From: Lepidostoma basale
Lineage: Eukaryota > Arthropoda > Insecta > Trichoptera > Lepidostomatidae
Length of the DNA stretch: 64,000 nt
Direction: 5' to 3'
Assembly: GCA_022606425.2 (NCBI GenBank)
Contig: JAHDVF020000106.1
Location: forward strand, 2,778,001-2,842,000
Made by a program: the position numbers and the translations under genes. This document shows positions 50,437 through 59,875 of the stretch, piece after piece; the first letter of the stretch is position 1; the number at the start of each line of letters is the position of its first letter. The notes under the pieces were generated by a model. That model did no database searches and was not told the origin of the DNA. It saw only the letters and a program-made list of their open reading frames with translations.

Positions 50437-50937
50437 TACGACAAGGAGACAGCCTAAGCCCTTTTCTGTTCAATCTGATAATGGACAAACTTATAGAGGA
50501 GACCCAAGCACAACAACTGGGAAATAGGATGGGAGAGCGAATTGTCAATGTGGTCTGTTATGCAGACGATGCTAAAATCATAGCTGAAAACAATAATGAT
50601 CTGCAAAAAAAGCTAGACAGACTACATCACGCCTGTAAGACATACAACATGACGATCTATATCGAAAAAACAAAATGTATGACCTTTTCCAAAACACCCA
50701 AAACATGTAACCTGGTTTTAGAAAATCAACCCATAAAACCTTCAAGTATCTAGGCATAGACCTGGTGTGGGGAGCTGATCTGCGAGAAGAAATACAAGCC
50801 AAAGTAAACAAGGCAGCTGCAATCTCTGGGGCTTTAAAATCCACAATATGGAAAAACAAAGACATGGCCATTAAGAGTAAGATGAGAATCTATAAAGTAT
50901 GCGTAAGGCCAATAATAACATATGGCGTCGAAGTAAG
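50437..50937 (+). pseudogene. Family C LINE, unit 2, part 3 (YADDA)
   Basis: It contains QGDSLSPFLFNLIMDKLIEE, motif C VVCYADDAKII, MTFSKTPKTCNLVLENQPIK, then a deletion of about 11 bases (frameshift) and KVCVRPIITYGVEVRA. Unlike unit 1 it has the normal Asp-Asp pair. It is split by P copy C and resumes at 52016. Confidence 0.8.
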
Positions 50938-50944
50938 GGCAGAC

Positions 50945-52008
50945 CAGTGCCATCTTGACATTATATCAAGCCGCAATGTTCCTTGATATTGTTTATGGTT
51001 TGACTTGGGAGGAGGCCTTGCACTTCTTTGAGTCTCCTAGGGATTCGTACCGGCCGCTCTCGTTTATCAAGTGTATTTCGATAATTTTTTGGGTTTTCTT
51101 ACATTATTTCTGGTAAAATCTTTACGAGAATTCATAAAAGGTGTGAATATATATGTATTTGATATGTCTGTGTTATAAATTTAAGTTACAGTTGATATAT
51201 TTCCTGTTTTCAGTATCACGTGTGATTTGAAATTTCGAAGTGAGTGCTTTTTGTGTTATTAAATTTAAACAGATGTGTTTTTGTGATAAAACCTTTATTT
51301 AATTAAATCAACGTGTACTTAGGAAATTGAAAAAAGCTTTGTTTAATCCACTAATTATTAAAAAACACGACATGTTTCGGAGCATACCATCTTCACTCTA
51401 ACCTCCGAAGCAAGTGCTCTCGTTTATCAAGTGTATTTCGATAAATTTTTTGGTTTTCTTACATTATTTCTGGTAAAATCTTTACGAGAATTCATAAAAG
51501 GTGTGAATATATATGTATTTGATATGTCTGTGTTATAAATTTTAGTTACAGTCGATACATTTCCTGTTTTCAGTATCGCGTGTGATTTGACATTTAGAAG
51601 CGAGTGCTTTTTGTGTTATTAAATTTATATAAATTTATACATCAATTTCCTAAGTTTATAACTATGGAATTCCACAATGTTAATGCCTTAGCGTTCAATA
51701 AGTTAAATCAATGTGTGTTATTTATTAAAATAATTAATGCATATGATTTGATTGCAGGCTCGATTATTTCGCTCGTAAAGCTTTATTAATAAATATTGAA
51801 ATTTTAAGTTTACTAGGAATGCGATAAAGAATCATTTGCATTCTTAAAATATATCGAATACAATTAAAAAAAACATCGATTCGTCGTAACAAATCTGTAT
51901 GAAAGGTACGACCGAATGACAGCTAAAGTGACAGCTGAGGCGAAGGCCTCCTCCGTCGGCCACATTGAATCGAACCCTGCGGCTTGTTATTACGTCAAGA
52001 TGGCACTG
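50945..52008 (+). mobile_element. P-superfamily transposon, copy C (1064-bp internal-deletion derivative)
   Basis: It has both 31-bp ends of copies A and B, and the TSD GGCAGAC at 50938-50944 and 52009-52015. Unit 1 shows the empty site at about 29966. It keeps two subterminal tandem units (from 51057 and 51417) and the last roughly 290 bp, but no transposase. The internal join is near 51725. It can only have moved with transposase supplied from elsewhere. Confidence 0.92.
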
Positions 52009-52015
52009 GGCAGAC

Positions 52016-52262
52016 ACAGTAAGGACCAAACAAGTCTTGAGGACTTCCGAAATTAAGACACTGAGGACGATAGCAGGCAAGACACTGAGAAATCGCGTGA
52101 GGAACACCAGAATAAGAGAGATATGTGAGGTTAGGGATATTATAAGATGGAGCAGACAGCGAAAAAGGGATTGGTACGTTCAAGTTCAAAGAATGGACAC
52201 CACCAGACTCCCCTAAATTGCATTGCATAATCAGCCTCATGGGACTCGTCCTCGTGGAAGAC
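52016..52262 (+). pseudogene. Family C LINE, unit 2, part 4
   Basis: It reads TVRTKQVLRTSEIKTLRTIA, IREICEVRDIIRWSRQRKRD, WYVQVQRMDTTRLP. It ends at a deletion removing the counterpart of 30220-30604. Confidence 0.75.
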
Positions 52263-52550
52263 CATCGTTCGTGCATGAGTCTGCTAATTGATTCTCCACC
52301 ATATTTGAGCAGCTCGCCTGGTATACCGTCATAGCCTGGGGACTTGTTTTTAAGACAGGACAGTGCTCTGTTAATCTCTCTTCTTCATTTTGATCTGAGG
52401 GGATATCAATTTCTGGTTCTCTCATAGTATTATCGTCGCCGTCCAAAAGCTCATCAAAGTGTTGTGCCCAGCGCTTGAGTCTATCTTCCTTGTCACTTTC
52501 ATCTCATCTCACCCTTCCTTATCCCTGCAGGCAATTATTCAACAAAGGTT
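52263..52550 (-). pseudogene. Family H LINE fragment, unit 2
   Basis: It duplicates part of 30605-30880 (DGDDNTMREPEIDIPSDQNE). GTTGTTTTTAAG has lost three bases. Confidence 0.7.
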
Positions 52551-53235
52551 TAAACATACTTTTACCTCTTGCCTAACCCTAAGCCACATTTTGGAGCAAA
52601 GTAATATTGATTCGTTTTTAAATTACGTGAATAGTTGTGAATATGGAATAATAAAAATAAAGGCCAACTGACCAAGGAGGCATATTCGGCTCTCTTACAC
52701 ACCACAGACAATGATGGAGCTGGTGAAATATATATTGAATTAAAGCAATGCCCGGTATGTTATTTCTTCAACAATTCTAGAATCTGAGAAACAAATTAAA
52801 CTTATGGGTCTCCTTAAATTTAATTCTCATCTTTCGTATGAATATGTCAGCCGTAATCAATTTAAATTCCATTGCATTGAATACAGAATGCTCTTAAACA
52901 ACTTTAACAGCAATATTAAAATTCAGTAAAATTAACACTATTATTTTTGTATAGAATCATGCTTATCACCCCTGATCTGTTTGTATATAGAGGAGGAAGC
53001 TTATAACAGTGTCACCAGTCTGTCGATGCCAGCAACGAAATAAAGACAAAAGTGGGAGTAAACATAATTTTATTTCATTATTACACATTTAATAATTACA
53101 TACAAAAATAAAACAATTGTAAACCAATCAGGAAATATCAAAACACAGATATAGAAACTTAAACATATTACAAAATCATCCAGGAAAAATCCAAAACCCA
53201 AAAACCTAAGACATCTTACAAAGTTTAACAGAGGA
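52551..53235. other. 3' flank of the ZNF4 unit
   Basis: It duplicates 30885-31577, including the CAACAATTCTAGAATC block and the CCAGTCTGTCGATGCCAGC half-repeat. No gene is present. Confidence 0.6.
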
Positions 53236-53655
53236 GCGGTCCAGAATTGATGCTTTTGAGATGTGGTGCTGCTAATGACGAATGCCGTGTATACCCTGGA
53301 TGGCAAGAAGAACAAACCAGTCAATCATTAACCAGCCGGGAGTCAAGGCAAGACTCTCGCGGATGTGCTCTCAGAGAGAAATGAAATATTTTGGACACAC
53401 AGCCTGGAGAGGCTGTGTGTCCAAAATATTGAATAAATATCAGGATGTGTCCAAAATATCAGGACAACATTGAAAAGCTCATAATCATGGGGAAAGTGGA
53501 GGGAAGGCGACCACAAGAACGACCACGGAGCCGCTGGTCCGATCAAACCAGGGATCTGAGTGTTACTTATGTCTCTCATTTGCTGCAGCCCGGAGACTGA
53601 CGGGTGACAGGAGTGCATGGCGTGCCATGGTCAATAGTTCACACGATGGACGATA
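53236..53655 (+). pseudogene. Family G LINE C-terminal fragment, unit 2
   Basis: It duplicates 31578-31999, including the perfect hairpin at 53385-53430. Confidence 0.75.
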
Positions 53656-54146
53656 AGTAGATATATACTTTTTTTTTAATCTATACCGGATTTGGCAGCT
53701 TGTTACTTTCTTAACTGGCCAGAAAATGGCAGCAAGCTGTCGAAACCAGTCGAAGACACAAACACTAGTGGTTTTAAAGTAAATATAAATTTAAAATAAA
53801 TGTTTATATTCAATTCCATTCATTACAATGAGCTTCTAGCATGAAATGTCAAATTTAAAAAAATATTTTTTATGCGAGGTAAAACGAGAATAAGATATTA
53901 CATTTTATAAAAAAGTGAAATCGTGTTAGAAAACAACGGTTATCGAAAACGGTTATCTAAAGCTTTTCTCTCTAGGGAGTTAAAAAGTGATTTTTAATGG
54001 TATTTGTCTTTACAAACATCGCAAATCTAACAAGACGACGGCTATTCGGCGGAATGAGTTTAGATATACAAGTAAATACTTGAAAAATGTTAATTACACA
54101 TTAAATAAGAAAACTGATTCTCCCCTGAACGAGTAGACAAGTGTAA
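53656..54146. other. ZNF4 3' flank
   Basis: It duplicates 32000-32480, with no coding sequence apart from the degenerate last zinc-finger codons at its end. Confidence 0.55.
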
Positions 54147-54271
54147 GAGCCCGTTCCCACTTGTCGGGTGTCGGGTCCGGTTTTTAATCGGATGTTCCAG
54201 TGGCAGAACATTTTATATGAAGCTATTCACACTTGCCGGCAAAAAATCGGGTCCCGGGTTAATTTATCTAA
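54147..54271. mobile_element. 125-bp insertion in the ZNF4 3' remnant
   Basis: It is absent from the ZNF3 copy (which reads GTGTAAGGTTAG at 32485). TAAG is present at both edges, so a 4-bp TSD is possible. It starts AGCCCGTTCCCACTTGTCGG and contains CACTTGCCGGCAAAAAATCGG. It is probably a truncated DNA-transposon end. Confidence 0.55.
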
Positions 54272-54328
54272 GGTTAGTTTATCTTTCCTTGAGAAACGTT
54301 CATCACATACCGAACAAGAAAACTGCTT
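54272..54328 (-). pseudogene. Decayed finger past the ZNF4 stop
   Basis: It is the same remnant as at 32490-32547 (FSCSVCDERFSRKDKLT). Confidence 0.7.
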
Positions 54329-57289
54329 CTAATTTGAATGGATTAACATGTGGGCATTTAGGTTACATTTCTTCGCGAAACGCTTTTCACACTCTGAACA
54401 AGAAAACATCTTCTCCCATGAATGGACGAACATGTGTACTGTTAGGTCAGATTTCCTGGCGTAACGTTTTTCACACTCTGAACATGAAAACTTCTTCTCC
54501 CCTGAATGGGTAATCATGTGTAACGTAAGTTTTTTTTTCTGTGAGAAACGTTTCTCGCATAAGGTACAAGAAAACTTCTTCTCCTCTGAATGGACGAACA
54601 TGTGTTCTGTTAAGTAAGATTTCCTCGCGAAACGCTTTTCACACACTGAACAAGAAAACATCTTCTCCCCTGAATGGGTAATCATGTGTAACGTAAGTTT
54701 ATTTTTCTGTGAGAAACGTTTCTCGCATAAGGTACAAGAAAACTTCTTCTCCTCTGAATGGGTAGACATGTGTGTATTTAGGTTACGTTTCTGTGAGAAA
54801 CGTTTTTCACACACTGAACAAGAAAACTTCTTCTCCCCTGAATGGGTGTTCATGTGTGTATTTAGGTTACGTTTCTGTGAGAAACGTTTTTCACACACTG
54901 AACAAGAAAACTTCTTCTCCCCTGAATGGGTGTACATGTGTGTATTTAGGTGACATTTCAGTGAGAAACGTTTTTCACACTCTGAACAAGAAAACCTCTT
55001 CTCCCCGAAATGGGTTTCAAAGTGGGCGTTTAGGTTGCATTTCCTCGAGAAACGTTTTTCGCACACTGAACAAAAAAACTTCCTCTCCCCTGAATGGGTA
55101 GACATGTGAGATGTAAGCTGCCATTTCTGTGAGAAACGTTTTTCACACACTGAACAAGAAAACTTCTTCTCCCCTGAATGGGTAGACATGTGTATATTTA
55201 GGTAACTTTTCTGTGAGAAACGTTTTTCACACACTGAACAAGAAAACTTCTTTTTCCCTGAATGGGTTAACATGTGTACTGTTAGGTCAGATTTCCTGGC
55301 GAAACGTTTTTCACACACTGAACAAGAAAACATCTTCTCCCCTGAATGGGTTAACATATGGGAATTTAGGTGAGATTTCGTTGAAAAATAATTTACACAC
55401 ACTGAACAAGAAAACTTCTTCTCTCCTGAATGGGTTAACATATGGGAATTAAGGTGAGATTTCCTTGAAAAATAATTTACACACACTGAACAAGAAAACT
55501 TCTTCTCCCCTGAATGGGTAGACATGTGTCTATTTAGGTGACATTTCAGTGAGAAACGTTTTTCGCACACTGAACAAGAAAACTTCTTCTCCCCTGAATG
55601 GGTAGACATGTGTGTATTTAGGTCAAATTTCTGTGAGAAACGTTTTTCACACACTGAACATGAAAACGGTTTCTCCCCTGAATGGGTTAACATGTGTCGA
55701 GTTAGAAGCCATTTACAAGTGAAACGTTTTTGACATACCGAACATAAAAACTTCTTCTCCCCTGAATGGGTTAATATGTGTACTGTTAGGTCAGATTTCC
55801 TGGCGAAACGTTTTTCACACTCTGAACAAGAAAACTTCTTCTCTCCTGAATGGACGAACATGTGTTCTGTTAGGTAAGATTTCCTGGCGAAACGTTTTTC
55901 ACACACTGAACAAGAAAACTTCTCCTCCCCTGAATGGGTAGACATGTGTGTATTTAGGTAATATTTCTGTGAGAAACGTTTTTCACACACTGAACAAGAA
56001 AACTTCTTTTCCCCTGAATGGGTTAACATGTGTACTGTTAGTTCAGATTTCCTGGCGAAACGTTTTTCACACACTGAACATGAAAACGGTTTCTCCCCTG
56101 AATGGGTTAACATGTGATTATTTAGTTGACATTTCCTCAAGAAACGTTTTTCACACACTGAACAAGAAAACTTCTTCTCCCCTGAATGGGTTAACATGTG
56201 TACTGCTACGGAATTATGCCTTGAAAAACCTTTTTCACACACTGAACAAGAAAACTTTTTCTCCCCTGAATGGGTAGACATGTGTAATGTAAGTTGATAT
56301 TTTAGTGAGAAACGTTTCTTGCATAAGGAACACGAAAACTTCTTCTCCCCTGAATGGGTAGACATGTGTGTATTTAGGTCAGATTTCCTGGCGAAAAGTT
56401 TTTCACACACTGAACATGAAAACGGTTTCTCCCCTGAATGGGTTAACATGTGTTGAGTTAGAAGCCATTTACAAGTGAAACGTTTTTGACATACCGAACA
56501 TAAAAACTTTTTTTCCCCTGGATTGTTTGACAAATGTCCAGTCAGGTCTGGTTTCCGAAAATAAGCTTTTTCGCGGCCTGAAAATGGGAATTGTTTTTCT
56601 GGGTGAATTTTCGAATGCAATTTTAATTCTTTCTTGAAACGAAATGATGTGCTGCATAAAGTACAAAAATATCTATGTTTAGGAGGTTGTAGTCGCTTAG
56701 TAGCTTCTTCTTTGATGTCGCGATTGGAAATGTCAATATCCGTAGAACTCAACGGAGTAATTTCTTCCCCACTGTTACTAGAACTAGACACAGTTTCAAA
56801 ATTTGCAGCGATTGATTGTTTACAATAGGTATCTTGTCTTACAGATTCCGACATTAACACACACGTTAGAGGAAATTTCAAATCGGTCTCCGGAGCTTGC
56901 GTACGATTGTTCATTATGTGTCTTTCGAGCTCCTGATTTACAGGGAACTCTAAAGTGACACCCTGATTCTGTTCTACCTCGGCCACGCGATCCACAGTGA
57001 AATTCCATTGCACGTGATTTTTTGTTAGAGGATATGGCTCTAATCCCAAATTAATCTTCCGGTCTTCAAAAGAGTCCCACGTCGAATGTTCCACCTCGTT
57101 CTTGGTAGATGAGATTCCTTCAATCGAATCGTGATATTTTGTTGGAGGGCACGGTTCAAATTTAATCTCCCGGTCTTCAATGCAGTGCCACGTCGAGTGT
57201 TCCACCTCGCACTTGATTGATGCGATTCCATCTTTTGAACCTTGGTCCAGTTTTGTGGAAGTGCTGGAATCTAGACTCTTGTGTTCCAT
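54329..57289 (-). CDS. ZNF4: C2H2 zinc-finger protein, about 27 fingers
   Basis: This 986-residue frame is the largest of the cluster. The N-terminus (two KxE modules, EIKFEP, DIKEEA) and the last fingers are almost the same as ZNF3. Fingers 4-6 (SLCKKRFSLKYQLTLH, SVCEKGFSRHNSVAVH, SVCEKRFLRKCQLNNH; DNA about 56100-56360) are instead nearly identical to fingers 9-11 of ZNF2 and absent from ZNF3. The finger with CQKRFTCKWLLT occurs twice (second and about eleventh), a sign of an internal block duplication. The stop (HMLIHSN then TAG) is shared with ZNF3. It is presumably a nuclear DNA-binding protein. Such long arrays usually use only some fingers for DNA contact. The targets are unknown. Confidence 0.9.
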   Translation of the reverse strand: MEHKSLDSSTSTKLDQGSKDGIASIKCEVEHSTWHCIEDREIKFEPCPPTKYHDSIEGISSTKNEVEHSTWDSFEDRKINLGLEPYPLTKNHVQWNFTVDRVAEVEQNQGVTLEFPVNQELERHIMNNRTQAPETDLKFPLTCVLMSESVRQDTYCKQSIAANFETVSSSSNSGEEITPLSSTDIDISNRDIKEEATKRLQPPKHRYFCTLCSTSFRFKKELKLHSKIHPEKQFPFSGREKAYFRKPDLTGHLSNNPGEKKFLCSVCQKRFTCKWLLTQHMLTHSGEKPFSCSVCEKLFARKSDLNTHMSTHSGEKKFSCSLCKKRFSLKYQLTLHMSTHSGEKKFSCSVCEKGFSRHNSVAVHMLTHSGEKKFSCSVCEKRFLRKCQLNNHMLTHSGEKPFSCSVCEKRFARKSELTVHMLTHSGEKKFSCSVCEKRFSQKYYLNTHMSTHSGEEKFSCSVCEKRFARKSYLTEHMFVHSGEKKFSCSECEKRFARKSDLTVHILTHSGEKKFLCSVCQKRFTCKWLLTRHMLTHSGEKPFSCSVCEKRFSQKFDLNTHMSTHSGEKKFSCSVCEKRFSLKCHLNRHMSTHSGEKKFSCSVCVNYFSRKSHLNSHMLTHSGEKKFSCSVCVNYFSTKSHLNSHMLTHSGEKMFSCSVCEKRFARKSDLTVHMLTHSGKKKFSCSVCEKRFSQKSYLNIHMSTHSGEKKFSCSVCEKRFSQKWQLTSHMSTHSGERKFFCSVCEKRFSRKCNLNAHFETHFGEKRFSCSECEKRFSLKCHLNTHMYTHSGEKKFSCSVCEKRFSQKRNLNTHMNTHSGEKKFSCSVCEKRFSQKRNLNTHMSTHSEEKKFSCTLCEKRFSQKNKLTLHMITHSGEKMFSCSVCEKRFARKSYLTEHMFVHSEEKKFSCTLCEKRFSQKKKLTLHMITHSGEKKFSCSECEKRYARKSDLTVHMFVHSWEKMFSCSECEKRFAKKCNLNAHMLIHSN

Positions 57290-57485
57290 ATTTCTGACAA
57301 AATATTGTATTTCTTGTTTTACTTTTATTGGATTTTGTACGTTTCTAGTCGCCTTTGCGAAGTTATTATCGAATCCTTACTTTATACTACAAATAAATAA
57401 AACGAACCACGAAATCGAGTAAACACGCAACGACTAACGATAATACAAAATGGTCGGGGTCGGGCCATAGACATATCTGTCTGTG
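57290..57485 (-). promoter_or_regulatory. Putative core promoter/5' UTR of ZNF4 (TATAAAG at 57380-57386)
   Basis: It has the same position and context as in ZNF2 and ZNF3. The flank is cut at about 57485 by the 3' end of the I-type LINE, so elements further upstream (such as the TGACAGCTGTCA site of ZNF2) are displaced by at least 6.5 kb. Confidence 0.5.
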
Positions 57486-57629
57486 TGATCCATATTCTTC
57501 TTCTTCTTTTTCTTTTTTTTATGGCTTTTCACCGCTTGTGGGTGTTCTGGCCAGTCTCAAGTAAGGGTAGTTGTGTAATAGTTGTAGTGGGTTAAGGGAT
57601 TAATCTATGGAAGATTGTTATATATACAA

Positions 57630-58132
57630 TAGGGATGCGCAAAACGACTCATCTCAGGGATCTGATCTGAACGAATCGCTCAGCAAAGTGAGTCGACTCT
57701 TTTTCACGATCCACGGTTCACAATTTTGAGTCGTTATATCTGCAAAGTTTGAAATTATTTTGGTGACGTTGCTCCTCGACCAAAAAATTGATTTCGATTA
57801 CCGAAAAAAATTATTGGTGACCTTTTTTTTTTTTTTTGCTCCTAATTTGACGAGCAAAAAAAAAAAGGTCGTCAACGATTTCCGTCCCGATTTTTTCGAC
57901 AAACAACGACTCGATAATTGTCAAAAGAAGAATCGGCTCACTTTGTTGAGCGAAACCGTTCAACTCAGATCCCTTAAAGAGCTCACTAAAAAGAGTCGAC
58001 TCTTTTGCATTAATATACGATTCACCCAGCGGATCATTGAGCTGCCGCTCTTTTTTTATGGATCACCGCTCACTCGCTCACCAAAGTGAGTCGATTCTTT
58101 GAGTCGACTCGTGAGCGGATCGCACATCTCTA
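57630..58132. mobile_element. hAT-type foldback MITE with 8-bp TSD
   Basis: It is flanked by ATATACAA at 57622-57629 and 58133-58140. The ends are TAGGGATGCGC and GCACATCTCTA. The inside has multiple AGTGAGTCGACTC-like words in both orientations and a large central hairpin (GACCTTTTTTTT...GCTC with GAGCAAAAAA...GGTC, about 57818-57872). An 8-bp TSD and this terminus are usual for hAT. There is no coding sequence. Confidence 0.9.
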
Positions 58133-58227
58133 ATATACAAATTACATCTAGGGTTAGTATCTAATAATTATTTGTTAGTAGTAAGGAATATGTTACAGAT
58201 TTATGTTATTAAGACTCAGGAATTTTG

Positions 58228-59147
58228 TTAGTATTTTATACAGGTTTTTGTTAGATGAGGAGATGAGAGTGGACATGTGTTAGTAGGTAAGGGTATATTA
58301 AGGTCTACAAGGTCTGGAATAAAATTTGGATATTGTACATTAAACGGGCCGTTGAAGAATATGTGGTTAAGATTTTCATCTTCGATGCCACATTCACATA
58401 TTGCAGAGTCTAGAATATGAATTTTGGTAAGATGCGCTCTGTGACAACAGTGACCGATGCGCATTCAACAAATCGAGCTGGTTTCAAATTTATTTAATTT
58501 TAGTTTATTATACCAGGGCGTCGACAGGACATCGGGCTGAAGTTCCGAATACATTTTTCCCTTGGACTGACTGGAGATGTTCCAATCATTCTGCCATGTG
58601 AGCTGCAATTTTTCAATAAGATCATTGATGGGGATGTGAGTGATATATTTGTCATCACCAGAATGAATTGCCTGTTTAGCTATATTGTCTGCTCTTTCAT
58701 TTCCAGAGATCCCGCTGTGACTCGGGATCCAAGCCAAGGCGATCTCTCTGTCTGAGTCTTGTAGTAAGTATAGCGCATGACGAATTTCGATGCAGAATTC
58801 ATCTTCGGGATACTGGGAAGGAGGTTCACGAATTTTTTGCAGGGCGCTCAAGGAATCTGATAAAATAATATTTTTTGTTAAGTTTTGAGAGATTACATAC
58901 TTAAACTCTCCAGGATTGCCACACATTCGGCTGTGAAAACTGAGGCCAATTTGTGTAGTCTGAAAAGTCTTTCGTGGTTGTTAAATTCACAAAAAAATGC
59001 AGCCCCAGTATAAAAATCGGAATTTATTTTGGAACCATCGGTAAAGATGGGTCTCCAGTTGGGCCATTGAGATCTCATGATTCGGGAATAGTCCCGTTGA
59101 GCCTGAATACCAGAGTGAATACCAAATGAAAGTAAGACTGTTGGCAT
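58228..59147 (-). pseudogene. I-type LINE: RNase H and C-terminal region
   Basis: RNase H motifs are present: PIFTDGSKINSDFYTGAAFF (first Asp), FTAECVAILESL (Glu), ILSDSLSALQKI (Asp), and LAWIPSHSGISGNERADNIA (His/Asp). A frameshift lies near 58905 between the second and third. The frame then stops at TGA 58465-58467, where CGA (Arg) is expected before MRIGHCCHRAHL, a probable CpG transition. It continues with ICECGIEDENLNHIFF, the usual C-x-C...H region. The domain degrades the RNA strand during retrotransposition in active relatives. Confidence 0.85.
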
Positions 59148-59242
59148 AAATGTATTAATCTTATAAGGGGATCTGTATAGGGGATCTGTATCTTGGCAGA
59201 TTAAGCTTGGCTTGTAATATTGATAGGTTTGGAAGCTGTTGA

Positions 59243-59875
59243 CTAATAAGGGAGGGGCTTTGTTTTGAGGTTACTGTCTAAGATAACGCCCAAGAATTTT
59301 ATTTGGTTAAAAACGGGGATGTGAAATTGGTTATACATGATTTTAATTGTGGGAATTTTCCTTTTCCTAGAGAACACAATGGCCTTGCATTTGCCCGGGG
59401 AGAGTTCCAACCCTCGCCGGCCAAACCAAGCTGCAAGTCTCTTCAGGTTTGAATTAAGAAATTTCTCTAGAGAGCAAACACTCGGACCGGTAACATATAA
59501 AAGTAAATCGTCCGCGTATTGTACAATTTTGGAGGGCTCTGGGACGGAGAGGTTTAAATCTTGGGTGTATATATTAAATAAGATGGGGCTAAGGACAGAA
59601 CCTTGTGGAAGGCCTCGACTCAATATTCGTTGTGAAGTAGGAGTACCTCTCACGTGGACTTCAACCTTCCTTGAAAGAATTAAGTTGATTATGAAACTGC
59701 TGAGTCTGCGTGGAATGCTCATTTCTAATAATTTGGAATTTAATATATTAATATCATATCTCGATATCAAGGCAGACTCCCATGAGATGTTCGTCCTTTG
59801 AGAGAGCGATTCTAATTTCTGAAGTTGTAATGAAGCAGTTTTTTTGGGTTTAGAAATTATAGAATTACGACTTTA
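59243..59875 (-). pseudogene. I-type LINE: RT C-terminal half
   Basis: It starts abruptly at the insertion border with KNCFITTSEIRIALSKDEHL, then motif A begins as MGVCLDIE and is cut by a small deletion, resuming in another frame with RYDINILNSKLLEMSIPRRL. Motif B is SRGLPQGSVLSPILFNIY and motif C is VQYADDLLLYV. GLELSPGKCKAIVFSRKRK and IKFLGVILDSNLK follow before a stop at 59243. Motifs B and C look sound but the motif A lesion inactivates it. Confidence 0.82.
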
